From Urechis unicinctus (lineage: Eukaryota; Annelida; Polychaeta; Xenopneusta; Urechidae): a stretch of 64,000 bases of DNA. Below, one piece after another: positions 39,901-53,625 of the stretch; the first letter of the stretch is position 1; each line of letters opens with the position of its first letter. The notes below the pieces were generated by a model that saw only the letters and a list, made by a program, of their open reading frames with translations, had not been told where the DNA came from and did no database searches. The position numbers and the translations under genes were made by a program. Location of the stretch: assembly GCA_034190875.2 (NCBI GenBank), contig CM067349.1, positions 27,666,397 to 27,730,396 of the forward strand. The letters are read 5' to 3'.

Positions 39901-41735
39901 ATATTGGCATTCTTTACCAGCATCAAGTGCGCATCGTGGAATTTTCCTTAAAAAGTAAGAAAATGAATAGCGGAGCATTTTTGGAACTCGTGCCCCACCA
40001 TGTAAGATTATACGGCACAAAAAATCATTCAGCGTATATATAGGCTGTTAGATGTACTATAACAGATTGATGACAATGCAATCCCAGGAAAATATGCACA
40101 TCAATGTGGTTCTACGTAACGCATGGCGCAAAACAACAAGCCATTCTCGGTTTCAGCTTCATTGATCTTGCTTGTTCTTATGGCCTTAGGTCTACAATAC
40201 CACACAAACACACTTCAAGACTTATGCATGTCTGGTCACTAGCTGTTATCGACGCTTTTCTGAACAATTAATACTTTTGCAGACAACTAAGCTCTAGATG
40301 ATTAACTCCTGCTAGGTTTAATTATTTTTCTGTATTAATGAGTGAATGTTATAAAATAAGCAATCCGATCCATTTAAACAGCGTTGATCTCGGGATGAGA
40401 TGTTACATTTGTGAACTGCAATCAGCAAACCCTCTATACGCGTAAAAGTGGTTATTTAATCTTTTCGCAATGATCGATTTAGATTTCACAACTAAGTGCT
40501 GAGTGAGTTCGATGGATTCACTACATTCAATACAAGGTTGCAGTGGATAAACAATAAGCAATAATCTCCGGAACCCAAAATTATATTCTGCCGCAATTAC
40601 GTCGTACACTGACTTCTAGCTGTGCAGTCGATTGGGTAAAATAAATGTCACAATCCAAGAGCAACACGAGTTAATTATTACCACATCATGAGTCGAGATG
40701 GGCACAAGTCACGTCGTTGATAAACGTAGCAGACAATGTCGAGCAAAGTCATAGTAAGATTGAAGAGGATTGGCCGTTGGCTCAGGCGAACCTGTTTTCA
40801 CTCTTTGTTGCCGATATCGGAATTCAATGTGGCATTGCAGTACATTTATATATAGTCGTATCGAACAAAATATAGTCGTATTCTTTAGGGGCAGCGTTGA
40901 AACAGATTGAATAATGCAATATACGCCCTATTTACTTCAACGACATGACTTATTTGCTCTGCATTTGTACATCTGACAATACGATAATGGCATTAAAGTT
41001 TTGCATCAGCAGCGCAATTGATTCTGCCATTTCAATTTTCGTTGCGCATTATCACTTGTGCAAGCAAAGTTATACAAAAGCGATCGTGTTTTCATTATGG
41101 CGTACCTTATCTTGTCTCATTAGATATAGGCCATCTATGACCATTGCTTTATAACGTTTACTTCCGGTTGTCCATTTATGATCTAAATTATAATGCAAAC
41201 AAATAGATAAATCACCGCGGTGCTTCAAAATGAACAATTATCAAGGGAGCTAATATAGTGTAATGTTTCCTACTTTAGGTAGATGATGTAATGGACGACA
41301 CTGTCGTTGTGACGTCAGACACCGACGGTACCACACTTATTATATGTCGATTATTTGATAAATAAGCAAAATATTATGTACTATCTGGCGACGAACATCT
41401 CGCGCTATTTAATGGACACCAGATCCTTGTGCCCACGGGTTGATAAATACTTACTTGGCCATGAGGCGCATTGCTGCGAAACAGTGTCTGTATTTAATAC
41501 ATTTGAATAAACAGCCACGAGCATGAATCAACCCGCTTAACACGGGAAGCGACGGTCATTTTATGAATGATGCCCCTGTACGACTGCTTGTTACATAACA
41601 GCGCTGTTAGCCGGCGCGCGCGACAGCCATGATTTCCATAATATGCTAGAGTTAACTATCTCCGATAGATAGGCGATGAGTTATTCGACTGGTGGTGATG
41701 TGAGAGTGGGCAAATTATTGTCCCCTGATTGCAAT
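33981..41735. other. Unique spacer (block D), no gene recognised
   Basis: About 7.75 kb between the LINE and A2. I see only short frames, none recognised. Minor structures are an inverted repeat near 36,546-36,590 (CTGTG-TAATTG with CAATTACACAG), a short alanine-type GCN run at about 38,092-38,118, an (AAT)5 run near 38,642 and a TATAGTCGTAT doublet near 40,852-40,880. No match to blocks A or C was noticed. Confidence 0.6.
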
Positions 41736-42049
41736 TAGGTTTGGATTTGGCCTCATGTTCGTCAATTACGTGAGAACTCAATATTAATGGTATGTTGCTG
41801 GTAAGTTATATGTATGCTTTCTATTGAATGGCTCGTCAATTTTATATTTTACATTCGTGTACGCATCTGGCGTCAGTTTTATTTTCCTTGCACAATACTG
41901 ATTTGACAGGTAAAATAAGTATAGGGTTGAACGGCACACCATCAGCAATGTGGTATAGATGTCTCGAAAGGTGGGATGCTTATGCATACATCAGACTGAC
42001 TTGATTTGGCAGTAGTCTTCTAGGATAAATGAATTAAGGGGGACATACC

Positions 42050-42310
42050 GTGGATGGCGAGGAAATCATACTAGGCCATGTTACCATCTGCCGATTGACT
42101 AGACTAGGCTATTCAGTCTCTCGTATAAGCGAAATCTGTGCCAAAGTGGTGTGCTCGAAAGGACCTCTCCATTCATCCAGCGGGATCCTATTATCCGCTG
42201 ATACGTGTCACAATCCATGGTCAACAGGTTACCCCCTATTAGTCACTCGCTTAATGACATACAGGGGGTTGCAGTGGGCCTATTCAACCCCCGTAATTAC
42301 TACGGAATGA
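42050..42310 (+). pseudogene. A2 counterpart of the faintly transposase-like frame
   Basis: 86 residues, starting MDGEEIILGHVTICRLTRLG and ending at the same stop as the A1 frame. It includes the 16 residues (from KGPLHSSSG) missing in A1. The HTH-like segment RLTRLGYSVSRISEI fits the proposed motif slightly better than A1 does. Function is not assigned; see the A1 entry for the limits of the resemblance. Confidence 0.25.
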
Positions 42311-43698
42311 CTACAATTGTTGCATCAGCATGTGGTCGGAACAGATCCATTTCACCCTGATATGCGTTTTACGTTCATATCTACATTAATATGCATTGAT
42401 TTACCCAAGCGCTGTACAATTCGTCACGCACAATATTCATCTTGCCGTCTTACTAATGATTCATGTGACTAATTTCAACAATTCACAACTGTCACAATAT
42501 TATCATCGATCATTGTTATAGATACTTAATCATTCAATGCTGCTTTTGGGGAAGGGTGTATACTCAAATTTATTTTTACGCTTCAAAATGCACGATGCCT
42601 GCACTAATAAGGCTCTTTTGAAGCATATAAAAGTGTTATAAATGGTCAATGATTAATTTTAATGTCCTACTTTTCCATTTGCATATATTACACATATGAA
42701 TCAGAAACAAAGTAAATCAATATAGGTCATTTTATAACACACTTAAATTGCATCATTCATTCCTCTTTAAAAAGCAAAGATGTAATATTTTTATCGTCAT
42801 AAATACAAGGCAAGCGGATGAAACACTTCGCTTATGCTGTCTATTGCAAAACAATGAAGTAACATATAATGCAAACTGCTTTATTTAGTGTCCAAATCAT
42901 TATAAGCCACACTGAAGTGTCACAAGAGTTGCAATTAATCCCCTAGTGGTATATTTTCCTTACGATCAATATCTAGATAGGGAAACGTTCATGAGGCTAC
43001 CGCTGTCATGTGGGCAATTTAACGTATTTCAAGCAGTTATTAGTTATCAAACCATGGATACAATTTGATTGTAAGACGATTGAACCACGCGCATACGTGA
43101 AATGGTAATACATTATTTGGGACTCTATCACTGCCATTCGATTGACTTATAATTCACCCTATTTATCATTTCGCTCATTCACGCTACGCCGCAACGGCCC
43201 CTAAAACTCATCACAAACCAGGGGGTGAAATGAGGTTAATCCGGAAATGCAATTAAAAGATACATTTGGAGCTTAGAATGCTTTCTACATCAGGGGCTAT
43301 CAATCGCCTGAAGCAGGGTTAAGACAACGAGCATTTGATCGGAGGTACAGCAGTGTACGTAGTACCTCCGTTACCATGACTATATGATAATAAAGGTGGA
43401 ATAAAACTAATAAATTTGCGTGATATACCTTTGATTTGCTACAGTCAACCAAAAGTAATGGGATAAATTGGGGTGCGCATATTTAGCACGCACATATATT
43501 TGATTGAGACAATGTACGTAGGATGAGCTTGTACTAAATGGACCAATGACAGATAATGCGTGCCAAATAGTTGGCTGAAGAAAATCAGCTGGTCCACGTC
43601 TATACAGACAGAAGTGGGTCGGTGTTCAGGTGTCAGTGTTCCTATCTATTGTGATTTAGGTATCCACACCTCAAATAATACGTATGGGGATGAATGGG

Positions 43699-43964
<266 letters not shown>

Positions 43965-44220
43965 GAGTTGAAACGCACACAAAACCTAGTCTGTAATGTA
44001 TATTAGACGATGGGAGTCACCTGTATGCAGATATAATTGATTTTATTGCTTATTACCATGAGTGATGCCACTCTGGATAAAGAACAGCAATCTATAGATA
44101 ATATACCGTCATGATGGAAATTTATGAAGTAATTAAACATTATTACGGTGAGATTATCACAGTATATGGGTGCACGCTCTGAGATCAAATTGTGACTGCC
44201 TAACTAGACATTTGCCTTGT

Positions 44221-44436
44221 TCATAATTTGTCCAAGCCGGCAATTCGCGTAATGCCTAGTGAAATGATGCACAGTGAGCACTTCCGTAGTTTCACTAGTT
44301 TCGATTTGCGCAACAAAGCAACGACCAGGCAGCTTCTGCTATTCGATATGTAGATACACCAATAATGATGTGCGGTGGCGACCGTCAAATCGAATGTGAA
44401 CAAAATGTGGCAAAGAAGCAGAACAACCTCATGCAT
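44221..44436 (-). other. Unrecognised open frame, A2 copy
   Basis: 71 residues, counterpart of 2,628-2,840. No recognised family. Confidence 0.12.
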
Positions 44437-45070
44437 TTCTTATTAATATTATTCTTTCTGGCTGCTCTTGTTTCCGGGATCAGTTACAGTAATATACTGC
44501 TGATTTGCCATCAAGATATTCTTAGCAATGTACTAATATTTGCGCGCAGTGACAGCGCACATAAACATTGACACAATTATCTGAAAGTGTGTATTCAAAT
44601 TTGACAGTAAAACATTTCACTAGGAGCAACCGTAACAGTGGCTTGTGTAGGATAGGAAACCAATCACTCACATGAACTATTTGAGAGAATGAGGTCATAT
44701 GATTGATAATAAGCTGCCCGCTGCAGTCGCCGAGCTTCTATCACTCTTTCGCCCTAGCTCTTTCTCCCTATTTCTCTCTACTAATCAATCACATACTTGG
44801 CGACAACCAAACGTCAGTTAAGCAATTTATATGTTGAATAATTGTCCCTATAGTTCGACCAACAGCTCATGCACCTAATTCAATCTGAGAAGTGATGCGT
44901 GTCAGATGATTTGTAAGAAAGATCAATGATTTTCTGAGGTTGTAGCTCGAGTAAAACTCATCGTTGAACTACCGACGAGTTTTAACTATACTCTAATATG
45001 CACTGATTAGCGAATTAATGGTGGTAATTATGACATCAAAATGTTATCCGGCTTTGCTTTTGATAAATGT

Positions 45071-45289
45071 TCAATGGTATGCTAGCCACGTGAGCGAGAT
45101 GAAACTCGGATGGATCGAATCAGAATAATGCAGAATAACATAATTAATTCGGTGCTCCCCAACCTTGTCAACGCGTGCATCGCTCGTCGTTACAATGATC
45201 AATTCCAATCGGTACCATTGGCAAGTACAATTACGTTGATGTAATGCTATATCAAATAAGAGCTGAATGAGGGCTAGGTCCCTTCTCAT
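45071..45289 (-). other. Unrecognised open frame, A2 copy
   Basis: 72 residues, counterpart of 3,715-3,960, with few residue differences over the shared part. No recognised family. Confidence 0.12.
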
Positions 45290-46552
45290 GCTGTCGAGTC
45301 GAACTTCTTATCGAACCATTGACTTAGCAATTTGAGAGCAGAACGATATATATCTATTTTCAGCCTATTTTCACAATGAAACATTATGTACCGAGAAGAC
45401 GGTGTCATCGCCATTGCTGCTCAAGTTAGCCAGCCTATTCTGCCCTGTTATACTGCAAATATTTGAGTAATTCGAATTCGTATAGAACATGTAACATGGC
45501 AATATATTTCAAATTGGGGTTTATTCATTCTAGACGACATATGTAAGCTTGTGCTGAGTACTTATTCATCTACTTGTGTTAAGTAGGACTGCAATTCATA
45601 AAAAAAGGAAGTTTTCCAGAGTTAGAGACCAAGCCAAGAAAGGGAACTTGACAAGAAAGTTGCCCAAGCAGCTCGGGTGGCAGTAAGCGAATTGCAGAAA
45701 GTTACTGATGAACATTGCTACGAAGAGGATGCGATGTAAATAGTCCGCATGACGAAGCAAGGATCACGCTTGATAATCGGATTCAATTTTCATTCATGAT
45801 AACTCGACTTGTCATCATAAAATAAATTTATTGTTAATACATTTCATGAAGTAACGGGTCAATTTGAAACTGGTACGTAAATAAAGTGTTTGCTTGCTTT
45901 TTTGTGAGCTTCGTTCATAGGTGCCTGGATTGTTAGTGAGATAAAGTCATAAGTTAACATAGTTTTGCAATCTGAGACAGTTTTCATAAAGCTGCCATTA
46001 TCCAACAACGATGGAATCATATTTATTGCGTGCATAACTTTGGAAGACCGGTTTTCGATGGTTTTATTTGTGTGATATCTCATGGTGTCAAGGTTAACAA
46101 TCCGAGACATGCTGATAACATCACCAATTGATTAGCTCACTGCTGCTGAGGGGTAGATGTGGGTAGTTCATCGCCGGATGTAGATCATAGCTACTCACAG
46201 TACAGGATAATACGTACTTCCGAATACAGGATAGATATCCTTTGCAACTTGACATGGGCTCGAAACGTTCCGATTGGGAAGAGTAACATCTTATCTTAAG
46301 CTTTCGTGCTTGGGTATATAACTTTATGAAAGTGCAAGTTAGAACGTACAGAATCAATATGGAATGATGGATTAAAGCAAGTGCGTACTTTTAAAAATCC
46401 TCTGTGTTATTGATGTGATATCGGGAAGTCCAATTGAATTATCTAGTTCTGTCAGGTTGCCAATTAAGAGGTGCTATCGCCGATTTCAGTCAGCAGCTTT
46501 GTTTCTAGATCATCTTTTGGCTGTAAATAAAATTACCCGGCCATAGAAGCTT

Positions 46553-47176
46553 TCCAGCCAACAAGCACTGAGATCAAGATAAATCACACTATGTATACAT
46601 AATATGGTCAGGAGTCAAGGTCATATTGTGCTGCTGTTATACTACTGTCAGATACAACTGGGGCCCTGTAATATTCTGCTACAAATACCTTAGTTGAACA
46701 TTAGACAACAGATTATACCTTTGTGATGCTTATTCGACATTTATCGACAATATACTGTATTTGCCTACTGTGAAGCCGTTGTTCTATATATATATGTTGA
46801 ATATTATAACTCTCTATTTATTCAATCGCGCTATATAGTTCTGTGGTCATCCAATAAGACGATACAATGCGCATTGCAAACTTGTAATAAATCATCGGCA
46901 ACATTTCTGCCCAGTGATTAAAAGTATCAATACTACTGCATGCCTACTCCAGCATAAACGTTTTACGATTTTCGAAGTGCGCCCCATAATACCATCGATG
47001 CACTGTTGGTCACAAGTAAGCCTCGTTATGGGAACCAATGTAAAAACCTCCGGGTTTCCGTCCTGGAAGCATATAAGTTTGGGGGAAGCGTTTTTTATAT
47101 ATTGGTATGCAGCATCATGGATTGCTTTGACGTTAGTGGCCATACTTAGCCCCAACGTTATGTGATTGGTGACCTC
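46553..47176. other. A2-specific segment replacing A1 5,257-6,420
   Basis: 624 bp unrelated to the matching position in A1. It contains two overlapping frames on opposite strands (46,914-47,165 + and 46,892-47,179 -); neither is recognised. Confidence 0.7.
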
Positions 47177-47222
47177 CAATCTTTTATTGTAGAAAAATGT
47201 TGACAGTGATGCTTTTCATGCA

Positions 47223-47958
47223 AGAGTGATGTTTTAAAAGTCAAAGGGATGGATAATATATATTATGCTTTCAGCTATTATAAAACAGAATCTTTGATAT
47301 ACTTACATACCAAAAGTACAAAATTGCTCTCCAGGAATAAGAATAAGTTATCTTGCTGCTTTGACAATTTTTCATTCATAACGTTGGCATAAATTAAGAT
47401 ACTGAGGTACGTGTGTCAGATTCCCGGCGCATTTAATCACAGATGGCTTAGTATAACATTTGCAATTTTGATTTGATACCGATGTCACCGCCAGTAATGA
47501 ACTTAACCTGCCTTTACTGAATCACGCGATGGGACAGCGACAGTACTATCTATAGGGTCTTCCAAACGCCAAGTGGCAGGTGCTGGCTCATTTGATGCTT
47601 ATAGGAACACATTTAAATCCATCCAATGAACAGATGTGTCGACCATTACACAATATTAAGAAACGCACTGCAATTATTTTGTCAGGTGAATTAAAATAGC
47701 TAATTTAAGCGCCATCTGCTATCAGACATGGCTTTTCCCGATTCTCCTCAGAACAGTACCGCTAGAATATAAACTGCTTCGACCCAATCCTGTCATCTGA
47801 GCATTATCCTCAATGAGGGGTTTTCATAATCGCAAATGTTATACCTGTATATGTCAAATAAGAATTACAATAGTCTTCTGATCATCATCTTCTGATCATC
47901 ACCATGACACAACATGGCCTACGAAGTGATTAAAGCGTCTTTCTTAATTGTTAAAATT
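47223..47958. mobile_element. Candidate insertion in A2 flanked by ATGCA
   Basis: A1 runs from TGATGCTTTTCCTGCA directly into ATTATAGTTTTAG (about 6,455-6,480). A2 has about 736 bp between these points, flanked by ATGCA at 47,218-47,222 and again at 47,959-47,963. A 5-bp target-site duplication would fit, but I see no terminal inverted repeat, poly-A tail or coding motif. Deletion from A1 is an alternative. Confidence 0.4.
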
Positions 47959-48105
47959 ATGCAGATTATAGTTTTAGACGATACTTGGCGATGCAGCCTC
48001 TTTTGATACGTTAGTTGTAACTGCAATAAATTGTATTTATGTGCATTCATAGGGGGATGTTATGCTATTTCCCGCAAGGCAAAATATGTGTCATAGTTGA
48101 ATGTA

Positions 48106-48116
48106 GCTAGATCCAC
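48106..48116. other. Chimeric junction between A2 and the right arm
   Basis: Homology to A1 ends at 48,105 and homology to the left arm begins at 48,117 (TAGTTCAAAGG, partner 33,506-33,516 reversed). The 11 bases between match neither. The junction falls inside the LINE RT domain just before the PQG motif. Confidence 0.85.
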
Positions 48117-48520
48117 TAGTTCAAAGGTCTTTAGTTTTGTCCCTCAAGTGTTCAATTCCTAAAACAATCAAGCGAACGAAACGTACTCTAGATGGTGTGG
48201 TAGATGAAAAGGATATCGCTATTATTGATCGGTCATTTACATTCATCAAGCAATGCCGTGCTGTCGCGGTAAAGGCTAACAGACGGGCGTTCAGCATTCT
48301 CTCTAACCTTATAAGGCACATTATTCTATATAATATGCAATTCAGGCGTTATCACTATTACATCAACGTGAATACATCAGAAAGGGTACACCGGTATGTC
48401 TGAGTTAGAATTAGAACGCATATTGTGCCTGCTAGGACTGACATATCGTAAAACACAACTTCTCCGTGAGGACCTTAGGTATACGTAGGATCTCCTACAC
48501 GTTTACATAATCTTGGAAAT
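48117..48520 (+). pseudogene. CR1-like LINE fragment, right-arm copy, 5'-truncated at the junction
   Basis: The plus strand carries SSKVFSFVPQ (the PQG motif, last residue altered) at the very start. It continues through GVVDEKDIAIIDRSFTFIKQ and KANRRAFSILSNLI (the D-L-G-V...K-A-N-R-I-L-G block of CR1-type RTs). The tail ELERILCLLGLTYRKTQLL follows, then a stop and DLLHVYI. The YADD box is missing, as in the left arm, so that deletion predates the inverted duplication. Everything upstream of PQG, present in the left arm to about 33,980, is cut off here. Confidence 0.88.
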
Positions 48521-48639
48521 GAACGCATTGCTTTATATATCATGATATATCGGCATAACGGATGGAAACATTCCGCCGCATTTCGAAATCGTCAAGCAAA
48601 TTGAGGATGTTATAAACATGATAAATCTGTATTGTACCA

Positions 48640-50700
48640 GAAACCTCTGACTACCTGAGCAAACTGGGTTGATATCAATTAAGTTCATGTACTTAAGCGC
48701 CGCCGCACTATCGTGCTAGTGAGTCAACATTCGTGTGGTATTGCTCAATCATCACAGCCGAAAGAATTTGAGTGTAATGGTTGCTATGTTTCGTTTATGA
48801 TGTCAAATACCCGACCTAACTAAAAGAGACGGACTGTAGCATGAAGAGATGGGTCCATTGAGTGTCTCTGTAACCTCAATGGCTGATTTATGGATCGTAT
48901 TCTGGCTAACGTGGCAACTCATCAGTGTAAGGACGACATTGTGACGGTTACATTCATGACATATCTTTTCAGCGGATTTATCTTCACGCCCTCGGATAAT
49001 GTTGTAGGGGGCATTGCAACCAAAAGAAGCTATCAACACTCTGGGGCATTGATTGTGGGATCGGAAAGGAAGACATCAATGGATTATCAGCTAATGCATG
49101 GACAGTATTAACCACGAACCTCCACCTAAATAGAATGCACACCACCGTTACTGCATTTCCGAGCCGTTCAGGTAGAAGAGTAGGTATGGACACCGATAAA
49201 GCCAAAGAAGCGTCTTGAAATTAAGAGTGGTGTCTATATTTGGGCACAACAACGATCGTTCATATCGTTTTAAAAGTTACGCTCACCAGCATCAATCGGG
49301 CGCACCACGATCCACTTCCCTATGTAACTGGTATGATTGTTTGTTTCAAACACATCAATTCGCCAGGTGTAAAATGTGTTGTCAATTAGTATACATCTGT
49401 ACACCCAACTTCGGAAGAGAACCAAATATTGACACGATAAAGCTTGATTCGCTTTGTACAGAATTAAAACACACCAAAGTGTTAAATTCAAACTCAACTA
49501 AGGTACAACCCACTTCAGACGGGAAACGAATATTGTCACGATAAAGATTGATTATAGGAATATAAAATAGAGTTTTCAATTGTATCTCAACTAATAACAC
49601 CTAAGCGCATCACGCAAGGTCACTCAATAATATAAAAACATGCAATTAATAATATCTGCGGCGCGAGGCAACGACGGGAAGGGTTAGGGCTCTTCTATCA
49701 AGACATACATTACTATGTTATTAATTTGCATGCTGATTGAAATACATAGTTCACTCCAACACCAAATGAATGGCACAGACAAGAGCACACGCGCATAAAT
49801 ACGCAGATACACACATGTATAAGTACTTGTCTTGGATTACTATATCTGATTGCTGGTCGTTATTCGTGGTATGATCTTGTTTGAACGTGCGCTGACATTG
49901 CATGGATGATTCTTGCAGCTTGAACAATTATCAGTATTTTTCCTGTGGAATATGAAGCTTGGTAGGGAGTAATTATTATTTGCAGTGTGGAGAACCCGGT
50001 ATTGCGCTTTGTCAATCACCAGAAAATACGTACAACTTTGAGAAAAGAAGGCGAAAAGTCTAATTTATCTGTTGATATCGACAATTTTAAGCCGAGTCAA
50101 TATTCAGGCTAGCATCACACCTGATTGCCAGGAGCACGTTTCGGGGTGATTCACTGCCTCATAAGCCTTAACACGGATATAGAACCTAGCCACAAGAGTA
50201 CCATGGGTGGTAATAGACACATTTCTTTGTGTGTATCGACCGTTTTGCAGAGGCCCATTAGTGAATAGCTACATCAACCTTGCATTTACGTATTTGGTCA
50301 TGAGATCACTTCGATGGCGTTGCGTAGCAAAACGAACAATCAATGCTTGCGCACAAATTGCGTATGAATTTGCAATGATAGATGGTAATATGCGGGTAGT
50401 CTTATGCGTAAATTACGTTTTTTTACGTGAATGCAATGCTTTACACTCACAACTTGGTTTGTCTCAGAAGACTGCGGGTTAACTAATACCACAGCAGTTT
50501 GCTTATGGTTGTGGAAACTTTCTCGCCTGAATGATATGACCAGTAAAAGTAGTATCTGCTTAATAGCCCTGATGTGCATGACCAACATGACATGACATGA
50601 TACATACCGTGACTCGTCACGAAACATTAATTTGGAACGGAAACCGGAGGGGCGTGTCATCGATCCAATTAAACTGGGGCATGTAGATGAATGAAGTGGC
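48640..50700 (-). repeat. Tandem unit II, right arm
   Basis: Counterpart of left-arm unit II and diverged copy of unit I at 52,790-55,750. Shared segments include 48,640-48,800 (with 52,790-52,960), 48,830-48,960 (with about 53,380-53,520) and 50,560-50,690 (with 55,590-55,740). Open frames 48,890-49,111, 49,215-49,544 and their antisense partners are unrecognised. Confidence 0.82.
50101..50435 (+). repeat. Locally inverted piece of unit II
   Basis: This piece (GGCTAGC... to TTATGCGTAAATT...) runs in the same direction as its left-arm relatives at 26,510-26,740 and 28,905-28,985, although the whole arm is inverted. Its neighbours (49,950-50,020 and 50,560-50,690) have the expected orientation. 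A small nested inversion of about 0.4 kb explains this. Confidence 0.75.
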
Positions 50701-52790
50701 GTCACACAAAAACACTATGCCCCCCAACACAGTTACCAGGATGTAATGGTTTCTCATGCGGTATAACCACGACTGTGACGTTTTGGCGCCTGCCAACTAC
50801 AAGCGTCCTACAAGGTATTAATTTTAGGTTTGATTCTGCAATGCGGCTCAATGTAATTCACTAGAGTGCCATATACATATAAATTTTTGAATCAGTAATA
50901 GAACAAAGCAATACCCAAGGGAGCGTCATTAATTGGATCTACAAGCAGCAATTTGTTCGCAACATGGTTTTTCGTATATTATTGCCATGAAATGGTCCAC
51001 CCAGCTTGTCTCCATCATCCGATTTGCCAATGAAACATATACCAGGATGTCATTTCAAATGAAAACAAATTTATGATAACAGATGAAAATGGTAGACGGG
51101 AACGGTACATGCCCTTACCATGTAGGAATCGCACAGCCGTTAGCTGATCTTATAAATGGACGAATACTTTGCGGCAGTAGACGCAATACGAGGATGTACA
51201 ATAAGCTACCACTCGTAACAAGAAATGGCTTGTTTGGCTCCTTGACTTATCCTTCCCTTAATTGACTAGAAATAACATTCGCTGCGTGAGGCACGCGTTC
51301 AGCTTGTACCTTATATGTAACTCTTGTCATCACAGCCACCTATGTGATTTTCGCATGGAGTGATATTTAAATTATTTATTGTCTGCTCTAAATTATAATA
51401 ATACCATAGTGTACCGTACCGTCGATTGATTGCAGTTGAGATGTTTCAGCTTATCATATATTCACCACGAACAAAGTGATTATCGATAGAATAAAGCTTT
51501 ACTCGAACCTTGTGCAATGCCTAACAGTGCACAAAGCCACGATATACCAGTGTGATGTTGTGGCGTCTCCAAGTGCCCCCTTCGCCAAGTGCTTATCATG
51601 CTGTTTTCTAGCGCATTACTCTTTATGTGTCATTAGCGTCAACCGATTCTTCTTAGCAAACAATGTGACATGGAAATTACATTTCTTCTCTCGGATTAAC
51701 CTCTATCTTTACGAAGCAGTGATAATTCTATGCCTTTTTGGTACATCATATTTCCCCATTATAACCTGAAATTATGCCCTGTGTAAATCCAGTAGTCCTG
51801 CCAAATTCTGCTTTACACTTGGCTATGACCATACACTAAGCAATTCGGCTAGTACCCATTATATCACATATGTGCTCGTATACGTGGCGTATACGTTAAT
51901 TAACAAGCATTACCTTGACAAGTCGCGTTGGTGCTTGATAGACTCCCTGATGTGTAAGTCACAGACTCCCTAAGTGGATGGTAAAATGGCTTCCTGCAAA
52001 ACAGCATGCTCGCAACATATGAAAGGCTTCTGCATGTATGTCTGCCCATCTCTATAAAATTGCGTATGGACGAAGTGGAATCTTGTTCATTGCGCTGCAT
52101 TGACGAATCACTGTAGGTAGCGAAATATATATCTGTTTTAGCCGTATTGAACCAATCTCTTCCATTAACATCGCCGTTTCAGTACATATATCTTACATTT
52201 GCTTAAATGAATGGAATATTATGTAAATATCAAACGGCGAGTCAACCCATTGTGTGTCTCAATACCTTACTTAATACTACTGGAATTCAGCAAACATGCT
52301 ATTACTTTAGCAACAAGGAGGGTTTTGTTTACTGTGTTTATGTGCAGTCTGTTAATTATGAGTGATATTTAGACGCAACCACTATTATCACAAAACGTGG
52401 GGAAATCTTTGAATTGAGCACATTGCCATGAAGGAATTGTGTTACGATAGGGCTGTAATCAGAGCGGAAACATTCCAATATGCGCACGTGACATCAAACG
52501 TACTGTAACAAAGGCTGCTTCCTTCAATGCATGCAGTATCACGTACCTGACACTCGGTGATATCTATAGAATCACATTAATGCAGCAACAAGAATACACG
52601 CCCATTTACTCATTTAAACACGCGCGACTGCTCAATGACTTTATCTCTCTCCTCTTCACATGAGCAAACGAATATGCGCACTCATACGAACTCACATTGA
52701 ACGCGTGCACAAATCAGGCAAAATGCTTATAAATTTTGCCGCATTTAAAAATTATCAAGGAAAATAAAGCTGCAATTAGAATGATAGACC
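50700..52790. other. Right-arm-specific spacer between tandem units
   Basis: About 2.1 kb with no match in the left arm. The longest frame is 51,476-51,769 (+, 97 residues), unrecognised. No repeat structure seen. Confidence 0.65.
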
Positions 52791-52952
52791 TGTATGGTAC
52801 ATGAAGCCGCTTACTACCTGAGCCATCTTGGTTGACATCAAATTAATTCATGTAATTCAGCGCCGCCGTACTATCGTGCCTTTGAGTCAGCATTCGGGTA
52901 ATACTGATTAATCGGCTCAGCTGAAGGAAATTGAATTTTAATGGTTGTTATA

Positions 52953-52984
52953 GATTCCTCAAAACACCGATTCCTCAAAACACC
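52953..52984. repeat. 16-bp tandem duplication, right arm only
   Basis: GATTCCTCAAAACACC occurs twice head to tail. I did not find the duplication in the left arm. Confidence 0.9.
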
Positions 52985-53625
52985 GCACCGTTTTTTGTGC
53001 CCATTGATAAGGCCCTAGACGGGAGCACGTCAACATGTGTGCTGGCATGGTTAAGCTTGCACTCCCATCTCTGAATGTCCGCATTGGTAATCGTTTGCAT
53101 TATCCATTTGTTCAGTGTTGATAAGAGCAATAACACAGGCAGTTCGTGTATCGTAGGGAGCAAATACCTCACCAGCCACATGAAGCGTGGCTCACTGCAG
53201 GTGTTCACAAGAGTATGTTGGGTCCATCACCAAAGCGGGGAGAATGGCGTTGATTGGCCGCGGTAGTATGGAATGATATCAGAGCGGCACGAGTCTCATA
53301 AACCGTCAAACGTTTGCACATGAAGGCGGCATGGATTGTCGTAAATATCAGCCCACCAAGGACCGACGATGAGTTCATAAGTACGCTACGTTCCTGCAGC
53401 ATACCTCTCATAAAGCGGGAAATGAGCGAAGAGATGGGTCCGTTGCGTGTCTCTGTAACCTTGATGACTTATTCATGAGTCATATTCTGGCTAGCGTGGC
53501 AACAGATCAGCTTAAGGATGACATTGTGACAGCTCAATTGAAAACATCCCTTGGTAAATATCATTACGACACCGTTTGATTGTGTCAATCTAAGCTACAA
53601 ATACAAAACGACCCAATGCCATATT

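Noticed and set aside
48110..48122. 13-base match to a common cloning-vector polylinker (GATCCACTAGTTC) at the A2/right-arm junction
   Set aside because: The match is short and does not extend into further polylinker sequence. Three of the bases already belong to the left-arm-matching sequence. Probably chance, though the position makes a vector-contamination check worthwhile.
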